From Diplolepis rosae (Eukaryota > Arthropoda > Insecta > Hymenoptera > Diplolepididae): DNA of 64,000 nucleotides. Below, piece after piece: positions 35,543 through 48,534 of this stretch. Every line of letters starts with the position of its first letter. The first letter of the stretch is position 1. Position numbers and translations under genes: made by a program. The DNA lies in NCBI GenBank assembly GCA_030998225.1, contig JAPYXD010000686.1, positions 2,480,001 to 2,544,000 on the forward strand. The letters are read 5' to 3'. Below the pieces are notes generated by a model. That model was given only the letters and a program-made list of their open reading frames with translations, ran no database searches and was not told the origin of the DNA.

Positions 35543-36917
35543 CACTTGGGGATTAAAATGACAAGCATCCTCGCAAGGTATCGTAATAAAAAAAATTGCT
35601 AAAAACTTGGCACTAAATTCAACACTATTCAGGTTTAAAATTTTAGGTATTGAGCAGCGTGTGATATTTCAAATTTTTTATTTACATTTTCAGGCACTTG
35701 GGATTGAAAACGTCAAACATTCCCTCTACGTATGGGGATAAAAATTCATTTGTAGGTAATTGTCACTGAATACTGCAATATTGAAGTATGACATTTTAGG
35801 TATTGAGCTGCGTTTGAAATTTCTAATTTTTTATTTACATTTTCAGGCACTTGGGATTGAAAACGTCAAACATTCCCTCTACGTATGGGGATAAAAATTT
35901 ATTTGTAGGTAATTGTCACTGAATACTACAATATTCAGGTTTAGAATTTTAGGTATTGAGCTGCGTTTGATATTTCAAATTTTTTATTTACATTTTCTGG
36001 CACTTGGGATTGAAAACGTCAAACATTCCTTCTACGTATGGGGATAAAAATTCATTTGTAGGTAATTTTCACTGAATTCTACAATATTCAGGTTTAAAAT
36101 TTTAGGTATTGAGCAGCGTGTGATATTTCAAATTTTTTATTTACATTTTCTGGCACTTGGGATTGAAAACGTCAAATATTCCCTCTACGTATGGGGATAA
36201 AAATTTATTTGTAGGTAATTGTCACTGAATACTACAATATTGAAGTATGAAATATTAGATATTGAGCTGCGTTAGATACTTCAAATTTTTTATTTACATT
36301 TTTAGGCACTTGGGTTTGAAAACGTCAAAAATTCCCTCTACGTATGGGGATAAAAATTCATTTGCAGGTAATTGTCACAGAATACTACAATATACAAGTA
36401 ATAAATTTTACGTATTGGGCTGCGTTTGATATTTCAAATCTTTTATTTTCATTTTTAGGCAATTGGGATTGAAAACGTCAAACATTCCCTCTACGTATGG
36501 GGATAAAAATTTATTTGTAAGTAATTGTCACTGAATACTACAATATTCAAGTGTTAAATTTTAGGTGTTGCGCTGTGTTTGATTTTTCAAATTTTTTATT
36601 TACATTTTCTGGCACTTGGGATTGAAAACGTCAAATATTCCCTCTACGTATGGGGATAAAAATTTATTTGTAGGTAATTGTCACTGAATACTACAATATT
36701 GAAGTATGAAATATTAGATATTGAGCTGCGTTTGATATTTCAAATTTTTTATTTACATTTTTAGGCACTTGGGATTGAAAACGTCAACATTCCCTCTACG
36801 CATGGGGATGAAAATTCATTTTTAGGTAATTGTCACAGAATACTACAATATTCAAGTGTTAAATTTTAGGTGTTGGGCTGTGTTTGATAATTTAAATTTT
36901 TTATTCACATTTTTAGG
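35543..36917. repeat. 9-monomer HOR, copy 8
   Basis: 1,375 bp with canonical order. The B unit is ATTGCT type with AACTTGGC and AACACTATTC changes. Position 7 reads GTGTTGCGCTGTGTTTGATTT. Confidence 0.86.
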
Positions 36918-37986
36918 CACTTGGGGATTAAAATGACAAACATCCCCGCAAGGTATCGTAAAAAAAAAATTTCTGACAAATTTGCACTAAATTCTACAAT
37001 ATTCGGGTTTAAAATTTTAGGTACTGAGCGGCGTTTGATATTTCAAATTTTTTATTTACATTTTAAGGCACTTGGGATTGAAAACGTCAAAAATTCCATC
37101 TACGTATGAGGATAAAAATTCATTTGCAGGTAATTGTCACAGAATACTACAATATTCAAGTATTAAATTTTACGTATTGGGCTGTGTTTGATAATTTAAA
37201 TTTTTTATTCACATTTTGAGGCACTTGGGATTGAAAACGTCAAACATTCCCTCTACGTATGGGGATAAAAATTTATTTGTAGGTAATTGTCACTGAATAC
37301 TACAATATTCAGGTTTAAAGTTTTAGGTATTGAGCAGCGTGTGATATTTCAAATTTTTTATTTACTGTTTCTGGCACTTTGGATTGAAAACGTCAAATAT
37401 TCCCTCTACGTATGGGGATAAAAATTCATTTGTAGGTAATTGTCACTGAATACTACAATATTCAGGTTTAAAGTTTTAGGTATTGAGCTGCGTTTGATAT
37501 TTCAAATTTTTTATTTACATTTTCTGGCACTTGGGATTGAAAACGTCAAACATTCCCTCTACGTATGAGGATAAAAATTCATTTTTAGGTAATTGTCACT
37601 GAATTCTACAATATTCAGGTTTAAAATTTTAGGTATTGAGCTGTGTTTGATAATTTAAATTTTTTATTCACATTTTTAGGCAATTGGGATTGAAAACGTC
37701 AAACATTCCCTCTACGTATGGGGATAAAAATTTATTTGTAGGTAATTGTCACTGAATACTACAATATTCAGGTTTAAAATTTTAGGTATTGAGCTGCGTT
37801 TGATATTTCAAATTTTTTATTTACATTTTCTGGCACTTGGGATTGAAAACGTCAAACATTCCCTCTACGTATGGGGATAAAAATTCATTTGTAGGTAATT
37901 GTCACTGAATTCTACAATATTCAGGTTTAAAATTTTAGGTATTGAGCTGTGTTTGATAATTTAAATTTTTTATTCACATTTTTAGG
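36918..37986. repeat. 7-monomer spacer block, copy 1
   Basis: The B unit (CTGAC, with GAGCGGCG) is followed by CCATCTACGTATGAGG, TTTTGAGG, AAAGTTTTAGG with TTTACTGTTTCTGG, CACTTTGG, GTATGAGG with TTTTTAGG and GAATTC, GGCAATTGG, and the GAATTC monomer. It keeps both monomers that are fused at 27223. Confidence 0.8.
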
Positions 37987-38445
37987 CACTTGGGGATTAA
38001 AATGACAAGCATCCTCGCAAGGTATCGTAATAAAAAAAAATTGCTAAAAAATTGGCACTAAATTCAACAATATTCAGATTTAAAATTATAGGTATTGAGC
38101 AGCGTGTGATATTTCAAATTTTTTATTTACATTTTCAGGCACTTGGGATTGAAAACGTCAAACATTCCCTCTACGTATGGGGATAAAAATTCATTTGTAG
38201 GTAATTGTCACTGAATTCTACAATATTCAGGTTTAAAATTTTAGGTATTGAGCTGCGTTTGATATTTCAAATTTTTTATTTACATTTTCAGGCACTTGGG
38301 ATTGAAAACGTCAAACATTCCCTCTACGTATGGGGATAAAAATTCATTTGTAGGTAATTGTCACTGAATTCTACAATATTCAGGTTTATAATTTTAGGTA
38401 TTGAGCTGTGTTTGATAATTTAAATTTTTTATTCACATTTTTAGG
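37987..38445. repeat. 3-monomer ATTGCT block, copy 4
   Basis: 459 bp. It sits 10,082 bp after the block at 27905 and 5,203 bp before the block at 43190. AGATTTAAAATTATAGG is private to the B unit. Confidence 0.83.
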
Positions 38446-40280
38446 CACTTGGGGATTAAAATGACAAGCATCCTCGCAAGGTATCGTAATAAAAAAAAAT
38501 TGCTAAAAAATTGGCACTAAATTCAACAATATTCAGGTTTAAAATTTTAGGTATTGAGCAGCGTGTGATATTTCAAATTTTTTATTTACATTTTCAGGCA
38601 CTTGGGATTGAAAACGTCAAACATTCCCTCTACGTATGGGGATAAAAATTCATTTGTAGGTAATTGTCACTGAATACTGCAATATTGAAGTATGACATTT
38701 TAGGTATTGAGCTGCGTTTGATATTTCTAATTTTTTATTTGCATTTTCAGGCACTTGGGATTGAAAACGTCAAACATTCCCTCTACGTATGGGGATAAAA
38801 ATTTATTTGTAGGTAATTGTCACTGAATACTACAATATTCAGGTTTAAAATTTTAGGTATTGAGCTGCGTTTGATATTTCAAATTTTTTATTTACATTTT
38901 CTGGCACTTGGGATTGAAAACGTCAAACATTCCTTCTACGTATGGGGATAAAAATTCATTTGTAGGTAATTGTCACTGAATTCTACAATATTCAGGTTTA
39001 AAATTTTAGGTATTGAGCAGCGTGTGATATTTCAAATTTTTTATTTACATTTTCTGGCACTTGGGATTGAAAACGTCAAATATTCCCTCTACGTATGGGG
39101 ATAAAAATTCATTTGTAGGTAATTGTCACTGAATACTACAATATTGAAGTATGAAATATTAGATATTGAGCTGCGTTTGATATTTCAAATTTTTTATTCA
39201 CATTTTTAGTCACTTGGGATTGAAAACGTCAACATTCCCTCTACGCATGGGGATAAAAATTCATTTTTAGGTAATTGTCACAGAATACTACAATATTCAA
39301 GTGTTAAATTTTAGGTGTTGGGCTGTGTTTGATAATTTAAATTTTTTATTTACATTTTTGGGCACTTGGAATTGAAAACGTCAAAAATTCCCTCTACGTA
39401 TGGGGATAAAAATTCATTTGCAGGTAATTGTCACAGAATACTACAATATTCAAGTATTAAATTTTACGTATTGGGCTGTGTTTGATAATTTAAATTTTTT
39501 ATTCACATTTTGAGGCACTTGGGATTGAAAACGTCAAACATTCCCTCTACGTATGGGGATAAAAATTTATTTGTAGGTAATTGTCACTGAATACTACAAT
39601 ATTCAGGTTTAAAATTTTAGGTATTGAGCTGCGTTTGATATTTCAAATCTTTTATTTACATTTTCAGGCACTTGGGATTGAAAACGTCAAACATTCCCTC
39701 TACGTATGGGGATAAAAATTAATTTGTAGGTAATGGTCACAGAATACTACAATATTGAAGTATCAAATATTAGATATTGAGCTGCGTTTGATATTTCAAA
39801 TTTTTTATTCACATTTTTAGTCACTTGGGATTGAAAACGTCAAACATTCCCTCTACGTATGGGGATAAAAATTCATTTGTAGGTAATTGTCACAGAATAC
39901 TACAATATTCAAGTATTAAATTTTACGTATTGGGCTGTGTTTGATAATTTAAATTTTTTATTCACATTTTTAGGCACTTGGGATTGAAAACGTCAAACAT
40001 TCCCTCGACGTATGGGGATAAAAATTCATTTGTAGGTAATTGTCACTGAATTCTACAATATTCAGGTTTAAAATTTTAGGTATTGAGCAGCGTGTGATAT
40101 TTCAAATTTTTTATTTTCATTTTTAGGCACTTGGGATTGAAAACGTCAAACATTCCCTCTACGTATGGGGATAAAAATTTATTTGTAAGTAATTGTCACT
40201 GAATACTACAATATTCAAGTGTTAAATTTTAGGTGTTGCGCTGTGTTTGATAATTTAAATTTTTTATTCACATTTTTAGG
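38446..40280. repeat. 12-monomer compound block
   Basis: Positions 1-5 of the 9-mer run into a position-9-like monomer (ACGCATGGGG, GGTGTTGGGCTGTG). Near 39340-39370 its pre-B right half is followed not by B but by an A monomer (CACTTGGAATTG). Later markers are TTTTGAGG, GGTAATGGTCACAG with GTATCAAATATTAG, CCCTCGACG, GTAAGTAATTG and GTGTTGCGCTGTG. Confidence 0.72.
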
Positions 40281-40890
40281 CACTTGGGGATTAAAATGAC
40301 AAACATCCCCGCAAGGTATCGTAAAAAAAAATATTCTGACAAATTTGCACTTAATTCTACAATATTCGGGTTTAAAATTTTAGGTATTGAGCTGCGTTTG
40401 ATATTTCAAATTTTTTATTTACATTTTAAGGCACTTGGGATTGAAAACGTCAAAAATTCCCTCTACGTATGGGGATAAAAATTCATTTGCAGGTAATTGT
40501 CACAGAATACTACAATATTCAAGTATTTAATTTTAAGTATTGGGCTGCGTTTGATAATTTAAATTTTTTATTCACATTTTGAGGCAATTGGGATTGAAAA
40601 CGTCAAACATTCCCTCAACGTATGGGGATAAAAATTTATTTGTAGGTAATTGTCACTGAATACTACAATATTCAGGTTTAAAGTTTTAGGTATTGAGCTG
40701 CGTTTGATATTTCAAATTTTTTATTTGCCTTTTCAGGCACTTGGGATTGAAAACGTCAAACATTCCCTCTACGTATGGGGATAAAAATTCATTTGTAGGT
40801 AATTGTCACTGAATACTGCAATATTCAAGTATGACATTTTACGTATTGGGCTGTGTTTGATAATTTAAATTTTTTATTAACATTTTTAGG
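40281..40890. repeat. 4-monomer lead block
   Basis: The B unit (CTGAC variant with ATATTCTGAC) is followed by AAGTATTTAATTTTAAG, TTTTGAGGCAATTGG, CCCTCAACG, AAAGTTTTAGG with TTTGCCTTTTCAGG, and TTAACATTTTTAGG. It leads straight to the B at 40891, so the extra two-monomer step seen at 16448 is missing. Confidence 0.76.
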
Positions 40891-42115
40891 CACTTGCGGA
40901 TTAAAATGACAAGCATTCTCGCAAGGTATCGTAATAAAAAAAAATTTCTAAAAAAATTGGCACTAAATTCAACACTATTCAGGTTTAAAATTTTAGGTAT
41001 TGAGCAGCGTGTGATATTTCAAATTTTTTATTTACATTTTCAGGCACTTGGGATTGAAAACGTCAAACATTCCCTCTACGTATGGGGATAAAAATTCATT
41101 TGTAGGTAATTGTCACTGAATACTGCAATATTGAAGTATGACATTTTAGGTATTGAGCTGCGTTTGAAATTTCTAATTTTTTATTTACATTTTCAGGCAC
41201 TTGGGATTGAAAACGTCAAACATTCCCTCTACGTATGGGGATAAAAATTTATTTGTAGGTAATTGTCACTGAATACTACAATATTCAGGTTTAGAATTTT
41301 AGGTATTGAGCTGCGTTTGATATTTCAAATTTTTTATTTACATTTTCTGGCACTTGGGATTGAAAACGTCAAACATTCCTTCTACGTATGGGGATAAAAA
41401 TTCATTTGTAGGTAATTTTCACTGAATTCTACAATATTCAGGTTTAAAATTTTAGGTATTGAGCAGCGTGTGATATTTCAAATTTTTTATTTACATTTTC
41501 TGGCACTTGGGATTGAAAACGTCAAATATTCCCTCTACGTATGGGGATAAAAATTTATTTGTAGGTAATTGTCACTGAATACTACAATATTGAAGTATGA
41601 ATTATTAGATATTGAGCTGGGTTTGATATTTCAAATTTTTTATTTACATTTTTAGGCACTTGGGTTTGAAAACGTCAAAAATTCCCTCTACGTATGGGGA
41701 TAAAAATTCATTTGCAGGTAATTGTCACAGAATACTACAATATACAAGTAATAAATTTTACGTATTAGGCTGCGTTTGATATTTCAAATCTTTTATTTAC
41801 ATTTTTAGGCAATTGGGATTGAAAACGTCAAACATTCCCTCTACGTATGGGGATAAAAATTTATTTGTAGGTAATTGTCACTGAATACTACAATATTCAG
41901 GTTTAAAATTTTAGGTATTGAGCTGCGTTTGATATTTCAAATTTTTTATTTACATTTTCTGGCACTTGGGATTGAAAACGTCAAACATTCCCTCTACGTA
42001 TGGGGATAAAAATTCATTTGTAGGTAATTGTCACTGAATTCTACAATATTCAGGTTTAAAATTTTAGGTATTGAGCTGTGTTTGATAATTTAAATTTTTT
42101 ATTCACATTTTTAGG
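40891..42115. repeat. 8-monomer HOR with chimeric first unit
   Basis: The B at 40891 begins as the third lead-block B (CTTGCGGATT, GCATTCTCGC) and ends as HOR position 1 (GAGCAGCGTGTG, TTTTCAGG). Positions 2-6 follow, then CAATTGGG with AGGTTTAAAATTTTAGG, and a GAATTC monomer before an ATTGCT B. Confidence 0.76.
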
Positions 42116-42762
42116 CACTTGGGGATTAAAATGACAAGCATCCTCGCAAGGTATCGTAATAAAAAAAAATTGCTAAAAAATTGGCACTAAATTCTACAAT
42201 ATTCAGGTTTAAAATTTTAGGTATTGAGCTGTGTTTGATAATTTAAATTTTTTATTCACATTTTTAGGCACTTGGGATTGAAAACGTCAAATATTCCCTC
42301 GACGTATGGGGATAAAAATTCATTTGTAGGTAATTGTCACTGAATACTACAATATTGAAGTATTAAATTTTACGTATTGGGCTGCGTTTGATAATTTAAA
42401 TTTTTTATTCACATTTTTTGAGGCAATTGGGATTGAAAACGTCAAACATTCCCTCTACCTATGGGGATAAAAATTTATTTGTAGGTAATTGTCACTGAAT
42501 ACTACAATATTCAGGTTTAAAGTTTTAGGTATTGAGCAGCGTGTGATATTTCAAATTTTTTATTTACTGTTTCTGGCACTTTGGATTGAAAACGTCAAAT
42601 ATTCCCTCTACGTATGGGGATAAAAATTCATTTGTAGGTAATTGTCACTGAATACTACAATATTCAGGTTTAAAGTTTTAGGTATTGAGCTGCGTTTGAT
42701 ATTTCAAATTTTTTATTTACATTTTCTGGCACTTGGGATTGAAAACGTCAAACATTCCCTCT

Positions 42763-42800
42763 AATTAGGCGGATAAAAAGTCAATTGACGGTAATTGTAA
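42763..42800. other. Strongly divergent patch in an A monomer
   Basis: The text reads CTAATTAGGCGGATAAAAAG then TCAATTGACGGTAATTGTAA, where the sister copy at 37561 keeps the usual TACGTATGAGG and TTCATTTTTAGG. About ten differences fall in 38 bp, against very few over the surrounding 2 kb. Confidence 0.72.
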
Positions 42801-42920
42801 CTGAATACTACAATATTCAGGTTTAAAATTTTAGGTATTGAGCTGTGTTTGATAATTTAAATTTTTTATTCACATTTTTCGGCAATTGGGATTGAAAACG
42901 TCAAACATTCCCTCTACGTA

Positions 42921-42943
42921 TGGGGAAAAAAATTTTTTTTGTA
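42921..42943. other. Homopolymer-like patch
   Basis: The usual GGGGATAAAAATTTATTTGTAGG reads GGGGA, a run of A, a run of T, then GTAGG, with two bases fewer than three expected transitions. It lies one monomer after the patch at 42763. Confidence 0.65.
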
Positions 42944-43189
42944 GGTAATTGTCACTGAATTCTACAATATTCAGGTTTAAAATTTTAGGTATTGAGCTGC
43001 GTTTGATATTTCAAATTTTTTATTTACATTTTCTGGCACTTGGGATTGAAAACGTCAAACATTCCCTCTACGTATGGGGATAAAAATTCATTTGTAGGTA
43101 ATTGTCACTGAATTCTACAATATTCAGGTTTAAAATTTTAGGTATTGAGCTGTGTTTGATAATTTAAATTTTTTATTCACATTTTTAGG

Positions 43190-43647
43190 CACTTGGGGAT
43201 TAAAATGACAAGCATCCTCGCAAGGTATCGTAATAAAAAAAATTGCTAAAAAATTGACACTAAATTCAACAATATTCAGGTTTAAAATTTTAGGTATTGA
43301 GCAGCGTGTGATATTTCAAATTTTTTATTTACATTTTCTGGCACTTGGGATTGAAAACGTCAAACATTCCCTCTACGTATGGGGATAAAAATTCATTTGT
43401 AGGTAATTGTCACTGAATACTACAATATTCAGGTTTAAAATTTTAGGTATTGAGCTGCGTTTGATATTTCAAATTTTTTATTTACATTTTCTGGCACTTG
43501 GGATTGAAAACGTCAAACATTCCCTCTACGTATGGGGATAAAAATTCATTTGTAGGTAATTGTCACTGAATTCTACAATATTCAGGTTTATAATTTTAGG
43601 TATTGAGCTGTGTTTGATAATTTAAATTTTTTATTCACATTTTTAGG
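43190..43647. repeat. 3-monomer ATTGCT block, copy 5
   Basis: 458 bp, offset 5,203 bp from 37987. Its B has AATTGACACTAAATTC, as at 33099 and 35086. It is the second-last ATTGCT unit in the window; the last is at 43648. Confidence 0.82.
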
Positions 43648-45325
43648 CACTTGGGGATTAAAATGACAAGCATCCTCGCAAGGTATCGTAATAAAAAATT
43701 GCTAAAAAATTGGCACTAAATTCAACAATATTCAGGTTTAAAATTTTAGGTATTGAGCAGCGTGTGATATTTCAAATTTTTTATTTACATTTTCAGGCAC
43801 TTGGGATTGAAAACGTCAAACATTCCCTCTACGTATGGGGATAAAAATTCATTTGTAGGTAATTGTCACTGAATACTACAGTATTGAAGTATGACATTTT
43901 AGGTATTGAGCTGCGTTTGATATTTCTAATTTTTTATTTGCATTTTCAGGCACTTGGGATTGAAAACGTCAAACATTCCCTCTACGTATGGGGATAAAAA
44001 TTTATTTGTAGGTAATTGTCACTGAATACTACAATATTCAGGTTTAAAATTTTAGGTATTGAGCTGCGTTTGATATTTCAAATTTTTTATTTACATTTTC
44101 TGGCACTTGGGATTGAAAACGTCAAACATTCCTTCTACGTATGGGGATAAAAATTCATTTGTAGGTAATTGTCACTGAATTCTACAATATTCAGGTTTAA
44201 AATTTTAGGTATTGAGCAGCGTGTGATATTTCAAATTTTTTATTTACATTTTCTGGCACTTGGGATTGAAAACGTCAAATATTCCCTCTACGTATGGGGA
44301 TAAAAATTCATTTGTAGGTAATTGTCACTGAATACTACAATATTGAAGTATGAAATATTAGATATTGAGCTGCGTTTGATATTTCAAATTTTTTATTCAC
44401 ATTTTTAGTCACTTGGGATTGAAAACGTCAACATTCCCTCTACGCATGGGGATAAAAATTCATTTTTAGGTAATTGTCACAGAATACTACAATATTCAAG
44501 TGTTAAATTTTAGGTATTGAGCTGCGTTTGATATTTCAAATTTTTTATTCACATTTTTAGTCACTTGGGATTGAAAACGTCAACATTCCCTCTACGCATG
44601 GGGATAAAAATTCATTTTTAGGTAATGGTCACTGAATTCTACAATATTCAGGTTTAAAATTTTAGGTATTGAGCTGCGTTTGATATTTCAAATTTTTTAT
44701 TTACATTTTCTGGCACTTGGGATTGAAAACGTCAAACATTCCCTCTACGTATGGGGATAAAAATTCATTTGTAGGTAATTGTTACTGAATTCTACAATAT
44801 TCAGGTTTAAAATTTTAGGCATTGAGCTGCGTTTGATATTTCAAATTTTTTATTTACATTTTCTGGCACTTGGGATTGAAAACGTCAAACATTCCTTCTA
44901 CGTATGGGGATAAAACTTCATTTGTAGGTAATTGTCACTGAATTCTACAATATTCAGGTTTAAAATTTTAGGTATTGAGCAGCGTGTGATATTTCAAATT
45001 TTTTATTTACATTTTCTGGCAATTGGGATTGAAAACGTCAAACATTCCCTCTACGTATGGGGATAAAAATTTATTTGTAGGTAATTGTCACTGAATACTA
45101 CAATATTGAAGTATCAAATATTAGATATTGAGCTGCGTTTGATATTTCAAATTTTTTATTCACATTTTTAGTCACTTGGGATTGAAAACGTCAAACATTC
45201 CCTCTACGTATGGGGATAAAAATTCATTTGTAGGTAATTGTCACTGAATACTACAATATTCAAGTGTTAAATTTTAGGTGTTGCGCTGTGTTTGATAATT
45301 TAAATTTTTTATTCACATTTTTAGG
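43648..45325. repeat. 11-monomer compound block
   Basis: Positions 1-5 of the 9-mer (GATATTTCTAATT with TTTGCATTTTCAGG at position 2) match 38446-39320 at offset 5,202 bp. Two ACGCATGGGG monomers with TTTTTAGG follow in near succession (44431 and 44590), then GGTAATGGTCACTG, TTACTGAATTC, CCTTCTACG, GTATCAAATATTAG and GTGTTGCGCTGTG. Confidence 0.75.
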
Positions 45326-46241
45326 CACTTGGGGATTAAAATGACAAACATCCCCGCAAGGTATCGTAAAAAAAAAATTTTCTGACAAATTGGCACTAAA
45401 TTCTACAATATTCAGGTTTAAAATTTAAGGTATTGAGCAGCGTGTGATATTTCAAATTTTTTATTTACATTTTCAGGCACTTGGGATTGAAAACGTCAAA
45501 AATTCCCTCTACGTATGGGGATAAAAATTCATTTGCAGGTAATTGTCACAGAATACTACAATATTCAAGTATTAAATTTTACGTATTGGGCTGTGTTTGA
45601 TAATTTAAATTTTTTATTCACATTTTGAGGCACTTGGGATTGAAAACGTCAAACATTCCCTCTACGTATGGGGATAAAAATTTATTTGTAGGTAATTGTC
45701 ACTGAATACTACAATATTCAGGTTTAAAATTTTAGGTATTGAGCTGCGTTTGATATTTCAAATCTTTTATTTACATTTTCAGGCACTTGGGATTGAAAAC
45801 GTCAAACATTCCCTCTACGTATGGGGATAAAAATTAATTTGTAGGTAATGGTCACAGAATACTACAATATTGAAGTATCAAATATTAGATATTGAGCTGC
45901 GTTTGATATTTCAAATTTTTTATTCACATTTTTAGTCACTTGGTATTGAAAACGTCAACATTCCCTCTACGTTTGGGGATAAAAATTCATTTGTAGGTAA
46001 TTGTCACTGAATACTACAATATTGAAGTATTACATTTTAGGTATTGAGCAGCGTGTGATATTTCAAATTTTTTATTTACATTTTCTGGCACTTGCGATTG
46101 AAAACGTCAAACATTCCCTCTACGTATGGGGATAAAAATTCATTTGTAGGTAATTGTCACTGAATACTGCAATATTGAAGTATGACATTTTACGTATTGG
46201 GCTGTGTTTGATAATTTAAATTTTTTATTCACATTTTTAAG
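45326..46241. repeat. 6-monomer block with GGTAATGGTCACAG
   Basis: The B unit (CTGAC) is followed by TTTTGAGG, TCTTTTATTTACATTTTCAG, TTAATTTGTAGGTAATGG with GTATCAAATATTAG, CTTGGTATTG with ACGTTTGGGG, and CTTGCGATTG. About 45485-45955 repeats 39370-39840 at offset 6,115 bp. The ACGTTTGGGG / CTTGCGATTG pair returns at 62000-62210. Confidence 0.77.
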
Positions 46242-48534
46242 CACTTGGGGATTAAAATGACAAGCATCCTCGCAAGGTATCGTAATAAAAAAAAATTTCT
46301 AAAAAATTGGCACTAAATTCAACAATATTCAGGTTTAAAATTTTAGGTATTGAGCTGCGTTTGATATTTCAAATTTTTTATTTACATTTTCTGGCACTTG
46401 GGATTGAAAACGTCAAACATTCCCTCTACGTATGGGGATAAAAATTCATTTGTAGGTAATTGTCACAGAATACTACAATATTGAAGTATTAGATTTTAGG
46501 TATTGAGCAGCGTGTGATATTTCAAATTTTTTATTTGCATTTTCTGGCACTTGGGATTGAAAACGTCAAATATTCCCTCTACGTATGGGGATAAAAATTC
46601 ATTTGTAGGTAATTGTCACTGAATACTACAATATTGAAGTATGAAATATTAGATATTGAGCTGCGTTTGATATTTCAAATTTTTTATTTACATTTTCTGG
46701 CACTTGGGATTGAAAACGTCAACATTCCCTCTACGTATGGGGATAAAAATTCATTTTTAGGCAATTGTCACAGAATACTACAATATTCAAGTGTTAAATT
46801 TTAGGTGTTGGGCTGTGTTTGATAATTTAAATTTTTTATTCACATTTTTAGGCACTTGGGGATTAAAATGACAAGCATCCCCGCAAGGTATCGTAATAAA
46901 AAAAAATTTCTAAAAAATTGGCACTAAATTCAACAATATTCAGGTTTAAAATTTTAGGTATTGAGCAGCGTGTGATATTTCAAATTTTTTATTTACATTT
47001 TCAGGCACTTGGGATTGAAAACGTCAAACATTCCCTCTACGTATGGGGATAAAAATTCATTTGTAGGTAATTGTCACTGAATACTGCAATATTGAAGTAT
47101 GACATTTTAGGTATTGAGCTGCGTTTGATATTTCTAATTTTTTATTTACATTTTCAGGCACTTGGGATTGAAAACGTCAAACATTCCCTCTACGTATGGG
47201 GATAAAAATTCATTTGTAGGTAATTGTCACTGAATACTACAATATTCAGGTTTAAAATTTTAGGTATTGAGCTGCGTTTGATATTTCAAATTTTTTATTT
47301 ACATTTTTAGGCACTTGGGATTGAAAACGTCAAACATTCCCTCTACGTATGGGGATAAAAATTCATTTGTAGGTAATTGTCACTGAATACTACAATATTG
47401 AAGTATGAAATATTAGATATTGAGCTGCGTTTGATATTTCAAATTTTTTATTTACATTTTCTGGCACTTGGGATTGAAAACGTCAAACATTCCCTCTACG
47501 TATGGGGATAAAAATTCATTTGTAGGTAATTGTCACAGAATTCTACAATATTCAGGTTTAAAATTTTAGGTATTGAGCAGCATGTGATATTTCAAATTTT
47601 TTATTTACATTTTCTGGCACTTGGGATTGAAAACGTCAAATATTCCCTCTACGTATGGGGATAAAAATTCATTTGTAGGTAATTGTCACAGAATACTACA
47701 ATATTCAAGTATTAAATTTTACGTATTGGGCTGTGTTTGATAATTTAAATTTTTTATTCACATTTTTAGGCACTTGGGGATTAAAATGACAAGCATCCTC
47801 GCAAGGTATCGTAATAAAAAAAAATTTCTAAAAAATTGGCACTAAATTCAACAATATTCAGGTTTAAAATTTTAGGTATTCAGCAGCGTGTGATATTTCA
47901 AATTTTTTATTTACATTTTCAGGCACTTGGGATTGAAAACGTCAAACATTCCCTCTACGTATGGGGATAAAAATTCATTTGTAGGTAATTGTCACTGAAT
48001 ACTGCAATATTGAAGTATGACATTTTAGGTATTGAGCTGCGTTTGATATTTCTAATTTTTTATTTACATTTTCAGGCACTTGGGATTGAAAACGTCAAAC
48101 ATTCCCTCTACGTATGGGGATAAAAATTCATTTGTAGGTAATTGTCACTGAATACTACAATATTCAAGTGTTAAATTTTAGGTATTGAGCTGCGTTTGAT
48201 ATTTCTAATTTTTTATTTACATTTTCAGGCACTTGGGATTGAAAACGTCAAACATTCCCTCTACGTATGGGGATAAAAATTCATTTGTAGGTAATTGTCA
48301 CAGAATACTACAATATTCAGGTTTAAAATTTTAGGTATTGAGCTGCGTTTGATATTTCAAATTTTTTATTTACATTTTCTGGCACTTGGGATTGAAAACG
48401 TCAACATTCCCTCTACGCATGGGGATAAAAATTCATTTTTAGGTAATTGTCACAGAATACTACAATATTCAAGTATTAAATTTTACGTATTGGGCTGTGT
48501 TTGATAATTTAAATTTTTTATTCACATTTTGTGG
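46242..48534. repeat. 15-monomer transition region (B at 46242, 46853, 47771)
   Basis: All three B units are of the TTTCTA class; the one at 46853 is a hybrid with CATCCCCGC on the left. A monomers use common markers (TGACATTTTAGG with GATATTTCTAATT, GAAATATTAG). CCTTCTACG, TTTAGAATTTT and AATATACAAG, typical of the 9-mer, are absent, so the regular domain-1 HOR has ended here. Confidence 0.72.

Larger units (their letters stand above)
42116..43189. repeat. 7-monomer spacer block, copy 2
   Basis: The right part, from about 42450, matches 37250-37986 at offset 5,202 bp (AAAGTTTTAGG, TTTACTGTTTCTGG, CACTTTGG). The left part differs: an ATTGCT B, CCCTCGACG, and a longer CATTTTTTGAGG. Two damaged patches (42763 and 42921) are not in the sister copy. 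Confidence 0.77.
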
